A stretch of 64,000 nucleotides of DNA from DASRYH01 sp035687245 (GTDB lineage Bacteria; Actinomycetota; Coriobacteriia; Anaerosomatales; PHET01). Below the pieces are notes generated by a model that did no database searches, was not told the DNA's origin, and worked only from the letters and a program-made list of their open reading frames with translations. Location: positions 186,001 to 250,000 of the forward strand of contig DASRYH010000008.1 in NCBI GenBank assembly GCA_035687245.1, read 5' to 3'. The position numbers were made by a program, and so were the translations under genes. This document shows positions 57,716-64,000 of the stretch, piece by piece (the stretch's first letter is position 1; each line of letters starts with the position of its first letter).

Positions 57716-58795
57716 TCAGTCTTCCTTCTCCACGTCGAAACGCACGCGAATCTCGTCTTTGCCGACTGTGATCTTGGGCTCGCACTTCAGGTGCAGGTAG
57801 TAGCGTTCGGCAAGCTGATCGAAGGCCGACTCGAGTTCGGTACGGAACTGCTGAAGGTCCGTGTGGTGGATCTTCAGGCCCCGCCGGTCCTTGTAGATGT
57901 CGGGTGAAACGGCCTCGGGAACGGCCACAACCTGACCTGTCACCTTCTTGAGCACCGGCGCCAATGGCACGACCTCGCCGGCAAGAATCCGGTGCACGGT
58001 GCGCTCCGAGACCGGCAGCCCGATGCTCTCGGCGGTGTGAATGAGCTCCGAGGTGTCTGCTGCAGCGCCAGGGCGCTGCCAGACGGGCAGGCGGGCCGTG
58101 TCCTCACAGAAGAGCAGGTCCGACTCGGCCATCTCAAAGCGCGAGAGCATCACCAGCGTAGAGAGGATCTCGGCCGGTGAGCCGAGGAAGACGTCTACTC
58201 CGGGGTGTTCAACCGCGAATTCGACCACTCGGCGGGCGATGTTGTGTGGACCGCGAGCCACGCGCCATGACCCGCTGTCGTCGCGCTCGACAGCCGGCCA
58301 GGTGGACTGGTCGGCCCGCTCAGACAGCGATGAGGTGTTCAGGCCAATGGCGAGCGACGCACCCTTGTGCGCTGCGGAGGTGACGATGCGTGCCTCTTCC
58401 GCGTTGCTGCGGATGGAGAAGAGCGCCATGCCGCGTCCGTGGACGCCCCACGAGTCCATGACCATGGTCTCGAGCTTCGAAGTCACGCGGGGCTCGAAGA
58501 TGCGCTCCTGCATCTCGGTGGGGACACCGACCCCATCGTCGAGCACGACGAGTGTGCGGTGGTCCGCTTCCCGGGTGGTGGCCAAGAATATGCGCTGCGC
58601 ATGAGCGTCACGGGAGTTGCGGAGCAGCTCGACCACCACGTCCTCAACGCTACGGATGTCGTGCTTGGCTTGGCGGCGCTCCGCCTCCGAGACCTTGAGC
58701 CGCACGTACCCGTCGCCGAGGTTCTCTTCGACTTTGAGGAACGCGTCGCCAGAGACCGCAGAAACGAAGCTCATCAGGTCATCGTTGGGGCTCAT
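57716..58795 (-). CDS. GHKL-type ATPase of unknown function
   Basis: A 359-residue protein with an N-terminal HSP90/MutL/histidine-kinase-type ATPase fold: N box ELLRNSRDAHA (Asn60), G1 DDGVG (86-90), G2 GVHGRGMAL (117-125). There is no kinase dimerisation/phosphoacceptor domain. The rest (about 165-359) is of unknown fold and has a short helix-turn-helix-like run near residue 262 (LPVSERTVHRILAGE). ATG 58795 follows GAAGGA by 5 bases. It sits between rny and spoVS, where Bacillus has ymdB. Function unknown. Confidence 0.75.
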   Translation of the reverse strand: MSPNDDLMSFVSAVSGDAFLKVEENLGDGYVRLKVSEAERRQAKHDIRSVEDVVVELLRNSRDAHAQRIFLATTREADHRTLVVLDDGVGVPTEMQERIFEPRVTSKLETMVMDSWGVHGRGMALFSIRSNAEEARIVTSAAHKGASLAIGLNTSSLSERADQSTWPAVERDDSGSWRVARGPHNIARRVVEFAVEHPGVDVFLGSPAEILSTLVMLSRFEMAESDLLFCEDTARLPVWQRPGAAADTSELIHTAESIGLPVSERTVHRILAGEVVPLAPVLKKVTGQVVAVPEAVSPDIYKDRRGLKIHHTDLQQFRTELESAFDQLAERYYLHLKCEPKITVGKDEIRVRFDVEKED

Positions 58796-58860
58796 GAAGT
58801 CCTTCACATCGCGTGGGGCGGTGTCTGTGTGCGGCCGGCGTACGTTGCCCACACACGGGA

Positions 58861-58885
58861 GCAGGCGCCGAATCGGGGCGCCTGC
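58861..58885. terminator. Hairpin between GNAT gene and ATPase gene
   Basis: GCAGGCGCC (58861-58869), 7-base loop, GGCGCCTGC (58877-58885). It follows the GNAT stop on the minus strand; no T run, so termination is uncertain. Confidence 0.5.
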
Positions 58886-58907
58886 GCCTGGCTGGTAGCC
58901 ACAGGAA

Positions 58908-59396
58908 TCATACCGCTTCCGGGCCGGGCTTCTCGAGCCACGCGAGGACGAAGTGCTCGCGATCCTGCATGCCGACGACGTTGTAGCCGCGCTTCTGGTA
59001 GAGCGCCAGTGGCGCCTCGGACTTGGCACCCGTGAAGAGCCGAAAGGCGCTAGCGTGCGGGAACTGAGCTTCGAGGACGTCCATCAGCGCCATGCCGATA
59101 CCGCGCCGCTCCCAGCCGCTCTCGATCACCAGGCGGTTGACCATGAGAACGCCGTCGGAGTACCAGCCTCGCACGCTGCCGAGCACGTCTGCGTTCGGGC
59201 CGACGGCCACCAGAAACATCGTTCCAGAGTCGAAGAGTCGCCGAAGGTCACGGAGGTCTTCTTTGATGGGGTCGAGCACCTGAGGGTCGAGCCCGGCCTC
59301 TTCGGCGACTCGGCCGAAGGCCCTGTGCTGGAGCGCGAGTATGACGGGCAGCTCGTCGCGGTGCGCGAGCCTGATGTCGTAGGCGCCCTGAGCCAC
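58908..59396 (-). CDS. GNAT-family N-acetyltransferase
   Basis: A 162-residue GNAT. The acetyl-CoA loop is WERRGIGMALMD (about 95-106), with VNRLVIES before it and LYQKRGYNVVG after. Substrate unknown. GTG 59396 is taken since GGGGGGAG lies 8 bases upstream; GTG 59405 is directly on that site. The rny terminator separates it from rny. Confidence 0.83.
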   Translation of the reverse strand: MAQGAYDIRLAHRDELPVILALQHRAFGRVAEEAGLDPQVLDPIKEDLRDLRRLFDSGTMFLVAVGPNADVLGSVRGWYSDGVLMVNRLVIESGWERRGIGMALMDVLEAQFPHASAFRLFTGAKSEAPLALYQKRGYNVVGMQDREHFVLAWLEKPGPEAV

Positions 59397-59452
59397 CCGT
59401 ACCACTCCCCCCGTGTCACGCGATGCGTAGCACGTACTTTACCCGCAAACAC

Positions 59453-59479
59453 AGAAGGCCCGGAATGTCCGGGCCTTCT
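59453..59479 (-). terminator. Terminator of rny
   Basis: A perfect 12-bp stem AGAAGGCCCGGA (59453-59464) / TCCGGGCCTTCT (59468-59479), 3-base loop; on the minus strand GTGTTTG follows. It lies just after the rny stop. Confidence 0.85.
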
Positions 59480-59495
59480 CGCTGATTCGTTGTCG

Positions 59496-61025
59496 CTACT
59501 TAGCGAAGTCCACCGCACGGCTCTCGCGGATGACCATGACCTTGATCTGCCCGGGATACTCGAGCTCCTCCTCGATCTCCTTGGCGATGTCTCTCGCCAG
59601 GACGACCGCGTCGGTGTCAGAGATCTGGTCCGGCTTGACCATGACGCGGATTTCGCGTCCGGCCTGCATCGCATAGGTCTTCTCGACGCCCTTGTGGCTG
59701 TTGGCCACGGCTTCGAGCTTCTCGAGCCGCTTGATGTAGCTCTCGAGCGTCTCACGGCGAGCGCCGGGACGGCCTGCCGAAATGGCGTCGGCGGCCTGCA
59801 CTAGCACAGCCTCGATGGTGGCAGGCTCTACATCCGCGTGATGCGCCTCGATGGCATGAACGATGGCCTTCGGCTCGTTCATACGGCGTGCGAGATCGGC
59901 GCCGATGACGGCGTGCGGCCCCTCGATCTCGTGGTCGATGGCCTTGCCAAGGTCATGGAGCAGACCGGCGCGCTTCGCGAGCGCAGGGTCGACTCCGATC
60001 TCGGCCGCCATAACGCCGGCGAGCCAAGAGACCTCAAGCGAGTGCTTCAAGACGTTCTGGCCATAGGAGGTGCGGAAGCGAAGGCGACCGAGGGTGCGCA
60101 CGATCTCGGGGTGCAGGTTGTGCACACCGGCGTCGAACGCGGCCTGCTCGCCGGCCTCGTGGACCTGCTGCGTGACGAGAGCTTCTGCCTTGTTGAACAT
60201 CTCCTCGATGCGGGCCGGGTGAATACGGCCGTCAGCGATGAGCGTCTCGAGGGTGATGCGGCCGATCTCGCGCCGCACCGGGTCGAAGCTTGAGATGATG
60301 ACAGCCTCGGGGGTGTCGTCGATGATCAGGTTGATGCCGGTCATCTGCTCGAAGGCCCGGATGTTTCGGCCCTCGCGTCCGATGATACGGCCCTTCATGT
60401 CGTCGCTGGGGATGTGCACGACCGATACCGTAGACTCCGCGGTGTGATCGGCGGCGACTCGCTGGATAGCGATTCCAACGATGTTGCGGGCCTTCTTCTC
60501 GGCCTCCTCGCGAGCGCGCACCTCGGTCTCGCGAATGAATGCGGCCGCGTCGCGCTTGACGTCTTCCTGGATGCGGTTCATAAGCTCACCGCGCGCTTCG
60601 TCGGCGGTCATGCCGGCAACTGCCTCAAGACGCTGGCGCTCCTGCTCCACCATCTCTTCGACGTCCTTCTCACGCTTGGCGATCTGGCCCAGCTGTGAGG
60701 AGAGCGCGTGCTCGCGCTTGTCGATGGACTCGGCCCGGCGGTCGACCGACTCTTCGCGCTGCGCGAGGCGCTGCTCGAGGGCCTGCACCTCTTTGCGGCG
60801 CTCTTTGGCCTCGGTCTCGGCGTCTTGCTTCATGTGGAAGATCTGATCCTTTGCCTCGATCAGAGCTTCACGTTTGAGCGTCTCGGCCTGCTTCACCGCG
60901 TCCTTTACCGTCCGCTCCGCCTCTTCGGCGGCACGGGAGGTTCGATCCTTGATCAGGAAACGGTTGATAGCGTAGCCGAGGGCGATGCCGACGACGGCTG
61001 CGATTACTACGTAGACCGGCTGCAT
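59496..61025 (-). CDS. rny: Ribonuclease Y
   Basis: A 509-residue membrane-anchored endoribonuclease that starts bulk mRNA decay. One N-terminal membrane helix (about 4-20), a long coiled coil (about 30-180), KH domain (about 205-270, RIIGREGRNIR), and HD domain with HDLGKAIDHE (about 352). ATG 61025 has GAAAGGAGG upstream. A long leader and a good promoter precede it. Confidence 0.96.
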   Translation of the reverse strand: MQPVYVVIAAVVGIALGYAINRFLIKDRTSRAAEEAERTVKDAVKQAETLKREALIEAKDQIFHMKQDAETEAKERRKEVQALEQRLAQREESVDRRAESIDKREHALSSQLGQIAKREKDVEEMVEQERQRLEAVAGMTADEARGELMNRIQEDVKRDAAAFIRETEVRAREEAEKKARNIVGIAIQRVAADHTAESTVSVVHIPSDDMKGRIIGREGRNIRAFEQMTGINLIIDDTPEAVIISSFDPVRREIGRITLETLIADGRIHPARIEEMFNKAEALVTQQVHEAGEQAAFDAGVHNLHPEIVRTLGRLRFRTSYGQNVLKHSLEVSWLAGVMAAEIGVDPALAKRAGLLHDLGKAIDHEIEGPHAVIGADLARRMNEPKAIVHAIEAHHADVEPATIEAVLVQAADAISAGRPGARRETLESYIKRLEKLEAVANSHKGVEKTYAMQAGREIRVMVKPDQISDTDAVVLARDIAKEIEEELEYPGQIKVMVIRESRAVDFAK

Positions 61026-61345
61026 GCGCCCTCCTTTCGTGGTGTCATGTACGACGTGTCAGAGTTCTGAATTGAACCGCCGCCGGCGCACTGAAGGAGT
61101 CCGGCTGCGATACTGCACGCACCGGTAATCTCGCTTTGGTTCACAGCCCCCGGATATGCGAAAACGGCCAACGATGCGGCCGAGTCGAGAAACGTGATGC
61201 TGTTGAACAAAGAAACCGCAGGTAGATAAGGCAGTTCAGAACCTGCGAGCAAGATCACTGACGCACAGCGAATAGTACGATTACCGCAGGTTATCGTCAA
61301 GGTGAGGCGGGCAGGCGCGCGGCTTGTGGTGCCTGGGCAAGCGGC
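61026..61345 (-). other. 320-base gap: rny promoter and leader
   Basis: No convincing gene. It contains the promoter at 61272-61300 (minus) and about 240 bases of leader to the rny start. Local inverted repeats are modest, and I recognise no known RNA motif. RNase Y leaders may be sites of autoregulation; that is speculation here. Confidence 0.5.
61272..61300 (-). promoter_or_regulatory. Sigma-A promoter of rny
   Basis: On the minus strand, TTGACG (complement of 61295-61300), 17 bases, TACTAT (complement of 61272-61277). Near-consensus boxes with ideal spacing, in the AT-richer part of the gap between recX and rny. Confidence 0.8.
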
Positions 61346-61966
61346 CTACTCTTCGGCACCGCCCGAGCCGATCGCACGGCCAGCGATCGTGGGCGAGTAG
61401 CCCTTGCGAATGAGCTTGGCGAACGCGCGCTTACGCGCGGCGGCGTCGGAGAGGTCGATGCGCGAGATCAGCGACCTCGCGCTTGCCAGAAGCTCTTCGT
61501 CGTCCGACGTGTAGGCGGCCGAGCGTGCGAGTTCCTGGGCGATGCCCTTGGTGCGGAGCTCCCTCTCGATGCGTGACGGCCCGAAACCCGCCTGCCGCCT
61601 CGCAGCTGTCCACCTCTGAGCGAACATCTCGTCGTCGAGGTAGCCGAGCTCTACGAAACGAGCTACAAGCCCGTCCGCGATCTCGTCCGCGTACCCATCA
61701 TCGCGTAGCCGCTTGTTGAGTTCGGAGATAGTCCGGTCTCTGTATCCCAGCAACCGAAGAACACGGTCGCGTGCGCACTCTCGACCGATCCGCAGGAGGT
61801 CCTCGACGAGCCCGTCGCGCTCGACTTGGTCGCCAACCTCAAGCGACAAGACGCGGACGACGGCTGCTGAGGTCACGATCGGATCGTCGCCGTCGTCAAT
61901 ATGAAGACGCCGGGCCCTTCTGTCGGGCCCGGCGTTCTCGATGCGTACCAGTGTGGCCACAGCCAT
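61346..61966 (-). CDS. recX: Regulatory protein RecX
   Basis: A 206-residue RecX that binds in the RecA filament groove and inhibits it. The core has VLRLLGYRDRTISELNKRL (about 85) and the ELGYLDDEMFA run (about 117), with three-helix repeats. ATG 61966 lies 4 bases after the recA stop. A 10-bp hairpin lies inside codons 11-20 (61908-61934), probably limiting read-through from recA. Confidence 0.9.
   Translation of the reverse strand: MAVATLVRIENAGPDRRARRLHIDDGDDPIVTSAAVVRVLSLEVGDQVERDGLVEDLLRIGRECARDRVLRLLGYRDRTISELNKRLRDDGYADEIADGLVARFVELGYLDDEMFAQRWTAARRQAGFGPSRIERELRTKGIAQELARSAAYTSDDEELLASARSLISRIDLSDAAARKRAFAKLIRKGYSPTIAGRAIGSGGAEE
61908..61934 (-). terminator. Intragenic terminator-like hairpin at the 5' end of recX
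   Basis: CGCCGGGCCC (61908-61917), 7-base loop, GGGCCCGGCG (61925-61934); on the minus strand TCTTCAT follows. It lies 32 bases inside recX. In other bacteria a terminator between recA and recX keeps RecX low. Confidence 0.6.
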
Positions 61967-61970
61967 CGGC

Positions 61971-63011
61971 CTATTCGGCCGCCGCCGGCTCCTCGACTGC
62001 CGCGGCACGATGCCCGTCCACCGGCATATCGAGTGAGACGCGGATCTTGGATTCGATCTCATTGCGCAGATCCGGGTTCTCGCGCAGGAAGTCCTTCGCG
62101 GCTTCGCGGCCCTGACCGAGACGCTCAGTGCCGTAGGTGTACCACGCACCTGACTTAGCGACGATACCCTCCTCGACGCCCAGGTCGACGATCGAGCCTT
62201 CCTTGCTGATACCGCTACCGAACATCAAGTCGAACTCGGCCTGACGGAAGGGCGCCGCAACCTTGTTCTTTACGACCTTGGCGCGGACACGGTTGCCCAC
62301 GATCTCGGTGCCCTGCTTGATGGAGTCGATACGGCGCACATCAATGCGAACGCTCGAGAAGAACTTGAGTGCACGGCCGCCGGACGTTGTCTCCGGGCTT
62401 CCGAACATGACGCCGATCTTCTCGCGGATCTGGTTGATGAAGATGCACGTAGTGTTGGACTTGCTGAGAGAGCCGGCGAGCTTGCGAAGCGCCTGGCTCA
62501 TGAGACGAGCCTGCATGCCCACCGAGGCGTCGCCCATCTCGCCCTCGAGCTCAGCGCGCGGCACGAGCGCTGCAACTGAGTCGATGACGATGACGTCGAC
62601 GGCGCTGCTGCGGACGAGCATGTCGCAGATCTCAAGTGCCTGCTCACCGGTGTCGGGCTGGCTGATAAGGATCTCGTCGATCGCGACGCCGAGGCGCGAT
62701 GCGTAGCTGGGATCCAGGGCGTGCTCTGCGTCGATGAACGCAGCGATGCCGCCGGCGGCCTGCGCCTCAGCGACGATCTGCAGCGCGAGCGTGGTCTTAC
62801 CGCTGGACTCTGGTCCGTAGATCTCGACGATGCGTCCGCGCGGGACGCCGCCGATCCCCAGTGCCGCGTCCAGGGCGAGCGATCCTGTCGGAATCGCTTC
62901 GACCTGAATGGTCGCCGCGTGCTCGCCGAGCTTCATGATGGCGCCCTTGCCGAACTTCTTCTCGATCTGCTCTTTGGTGATATCGAGCATCTTGTCTTTC
63001 TCGCGATCCAT
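61971..63011 (-). CDS. recA: Recombinase RecA
   Basis: A 346-residue RecA, no intein. Walker A GPESSGKTTLAL (about 65-76), the MAW-like GDASVGMQARLMSQALRKL (about 156), L2 region EKIGVMFGSPETTSGG. It does strand exchange and triggers LexA cleavage. ATG 63011 has AAGGAG upstream. Promoter with LexA box is at 63059-63087. Confidence 0.98.
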   Translation of the reverse strand: MDREKDKMLDITKEQIEKKFGKGAIMKLGEHAATIQVEAIPTGSLALDAALGIGGVPRGRIVEIYGPESSGKTTLALQIVAEAQAAGGIAAFIDAEHALDPSYASRLGVAIDEILISQPDTGEQALEICDMLVRSSAVDVIVIDSVAALVPRAELEGEMGDASVGMQARLMSQALRKLAGSLSKSNTTCIFINQIREKIGVMFGSPETTSGGRALKFFSSVRIDVRRIDSIKQGTEIVGNRVRAKVVKNKVAAPFRQAEFDLMFGSGISKEGSIVDLGVEEGIVAKSGAWYTYGTERLGQGREAAKDFLRENPDLRNEIESKIRVSLDMPVDGHRAAAVEEPAAAE

Positions 63012-63058
63012 GCCCTCTGGCTCCTTCTCCCTCGGCGGGACCCCACGGGGTTACCGAG

Positions 63059-63087
63059 ACCGTAAACGAACATGTGTTCGGTGTCAA
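63059..63087 (-). promoter_or_regulatory. recA promoter with LexA box in the spacer
   Basis: On the minus strand TTGACA (complement of 63082-63087), 17 bases, TACGGT (complement of 63059-63064). The spacer holds CGAACATGTGTTCG (63067-63080 on the plus strand), a full Gram-positive SOS box, so LexA would block RNA polymerase directly. Confidence 0.9.
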
Positions 63088-63099
63088 CGTCGGCCGGCT

Positions 63100-63127
63100 G
63101 CGCCGCGGGCCGGACTCCGCGCGGCGC
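63100..63127 (-). terminator. Hairpin between thpR and recA
   Basis: GCGCCGCG (63100-63107), 12-base loop, CGCGGCGC (63120-63127), immediately after the thpR stop on the minus strand. No T run. Confidence 0.5.
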
Positions 63128-63131
63128 GGGG

Positions 63132-63704
63132 CTACTTCCCCCCGAAGTGCCGCGTGCCGATGGTCACGTAGACCGGGCCGCGCGGCGTCAGCCGGCTCGA
63201 GATCAAACTAACAGCGGGTACTGACATTGCCTCATCGTTGCAGTTCAGAGCCGAAGTAGCGGCAGCCATGGCCTCGGAGACAAGGCCCTTGGGTTGCCGG
63301 GCTCGGCAGAGAGTCGCATGTGCGCGAAACGCCTTCTCAGCGTCGGGCGAGTACTCGGGCAGGACGGCTGTGATTGCGTGTACGGCGCTTTCAGCGATCC
63401 GGCCAACGTCGTCCCATTCGGCCCAGATCATCCGGGCGCGACGCACGTTGGGAGTCGCAAGTACTCTGACCGCCTCGAAGCGTGGAGTCGCGAGACCGGC
63501 AATCGCGTCACCCACCGCGTCCAGAACGCGCGCAGCGTCGTCGTCCGGCACCTCACCGAAGAAGCGGAGGGTGATGTGGAAGTTCTCGGGAGCGACCCAC
63601 TTCTCCTGAGCCCATGAGGGGTCCGCCGCAACAACGACGGCTCTGACCGCCGCGAGCTGCGCGCGAATACTCTCAGACAGCTCGATCGCCGCAAAGAGCC
63701 GCAT
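63132..63704 (-). CDS. thpR: RNA 2',3'-cyclic phosphodiesterase
   Basis: A 190-residue 2H phosphoesterase (formerly LigT). Both HxTx motifs are present, FHITLRF (about 41-47) and RAHATLC (about 127-133). It opens 2',3'-cyclic phosphates at RNA ends. ATG 63704 starts 2 bases after the cinA stop; the frame from 63842 adds 46 Arg/Ala-rich residues. Confidence 0.92.
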   Translation of the reverse strand: MRLFAAIELSESIRAQLAAVRAVVVAADPSWAQEKWVAPENFHITLRFFGEVPDDDAARVLDAVGDAIAGLATPRFEAVRVLATPNVRRARMIWAEWDDVGRIAESAVHAITAVLPEYSPDAEKAFRAHATLCRARQPKGLVSEAMAAATSALNCNDEAMSVPAVSLISSRLTPRGPVYVTIGTRHFGGK

Positions 63705-63706
63705 CG

Positions 63707-64000
63707 TTACCGGCCGAGGAGCTCGCGCCGAAGCAGGTCGAGCGCCGTGGCGGTCGCACGCGCACGCACGGCAGCTCGCGACTTGCTCCGCAGCATGCGC
63801 CGCGCTGCATGTGAACCTTCGGCGGTTGAGACTCCGAACCACACGAGCCCGACCGGCTTCTCGTCGGTCCCACCGTCCGGGCCGGCGATTCCAGTGACCG
63901 AGACGGCGACGTCAGATCCGAGTGCCTTTCGGCAGCCTTCAGCCATCGCGAGCGCAGTCTGCTCGCTCACAGCTCCGTGGGTAGCTAGGGTCGCCGTATC
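63707..64000 (-). CDS. cinA: CinA family, C-terminal nicotinamide-nucleotide amidase part (partial)
   Basis: The last 97 residues of a CinA/PncC protein; the start is beyond the window. THGAVSEQTALAMAEG and VSVTGIAGPDGGTDEKPVGLV are typical of the C-terminal nicotinamide-nucleotide amidase domain, which recycles NMN. Whether the N-terminal MoCF domain is present cannot be seen. Neighbourhood cinA-thpR-recA is common. Confidence 0.9.
   Translation of the reverse strand, partial: DTATLATHGAVSEQTALAMAEGCRKALGSDVAVSVTGIAGPDGGTDEKPVGLVWFGVSTAEGSHAARRMLRSKSRAAVRARATATALDLLRRELLGR

Noticed and set aside
61007..61300. Small 97-codon minus-strand gene in the rny leader
   Set aside because: Its start coincides with the -35 box, has no ribosome site, and it runs into rny.

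Overview
The window looks like chromosome of a high-GC, anaerobic, amino-acid-fermenting actinobacterium, most likely of the Coriobacteriia/Anaerosomatales type (inference; no species named). The reasons are a GarA-like FHA protein next to an FtsR-type MerR regulator and an RsiG-like protein, a two-subunit glycine decarboxylase, indolepyruvate:ferredoxin oxidoreductase with an ADP-forming acyl-CoA synthetase, LL-diaminopimelate aminotransferase, RNase Y, and LexA boxes of the Gram-positive CGAAC-N4-GTTCG type. GTG starts are common and genes often overlap by 1-4 bases.

Layout. 1-3227: the right part of an integrated element (unknown gene, excisionase-like HTH, RepA-like AAA ATPase, tyrosine integrase) abutting an intact tRNA-Pro(GGG). 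3472-9219: sugar-isomerase-like TIM barrel, DegV, fused ADP-forming acyl-CoA synthetase, dual-specificity phosphatase, lipid kinase. 9469-12058: a tightly coupled cytidylyltransferase / PLP aminotransferase / CDP-alcohol phosphatidyltransferase module that probably makes a polar lipid head group. 12055-17733: ABC-F protein, CorA, PgsA-like enzyme and a VanW/G5 envelope protein preceded by a strongly structured leader. 17791-20326: phenylacetate-CoA ligase, ACT-domain protein, membrane protein with degenerate GGDEF.

20547-26964: D,D-carboxypeptidase overlapping a full glycine cleavage operon (gcvT-gcvH-gcvPA-gcvPB) and a lipoate/octanoate transferase. 27051-30410: RsiG-like protein, small unknown, GarA-like, FtsR-like, nuclease-like unknown, hpt and apt. 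30545-31675: NlpC/P60 hydrolase. 31776-41714: iorA-iorB-ACT-livK-livK-livH-livM-livG-livF-paaK, a self-contained system to import branched-chain or aromatic amino acids and convert their 2-oxo acids to acyl-CoA; together with the acyl-CoA synthetase at 5514-7706 this could yield ATP. 41757-43113: three small envelope/unknown proteins.

43421-64000 runs almost entirely on the minus strand: uracil and purine permeases, dUTPase/Nudix/NrdR, a LysM protein divergent from lexA across three LexA boxes, then the housekeeping series cinA-thpR-recA-recX-rny-GNAT-ATPase-spoVS-PHP-miaB-AmmBA-miaA-dapF-dapL-hflX, which resembles the recA-rny-spoVS-miaB neighbourhood of Bacillus. Regulation can be read directly in places: a LexA box between -35 and -10 of recA, paired NrdR-type boxes before nrdR, and a terminator-like hairpin inside the 5' end of recX.
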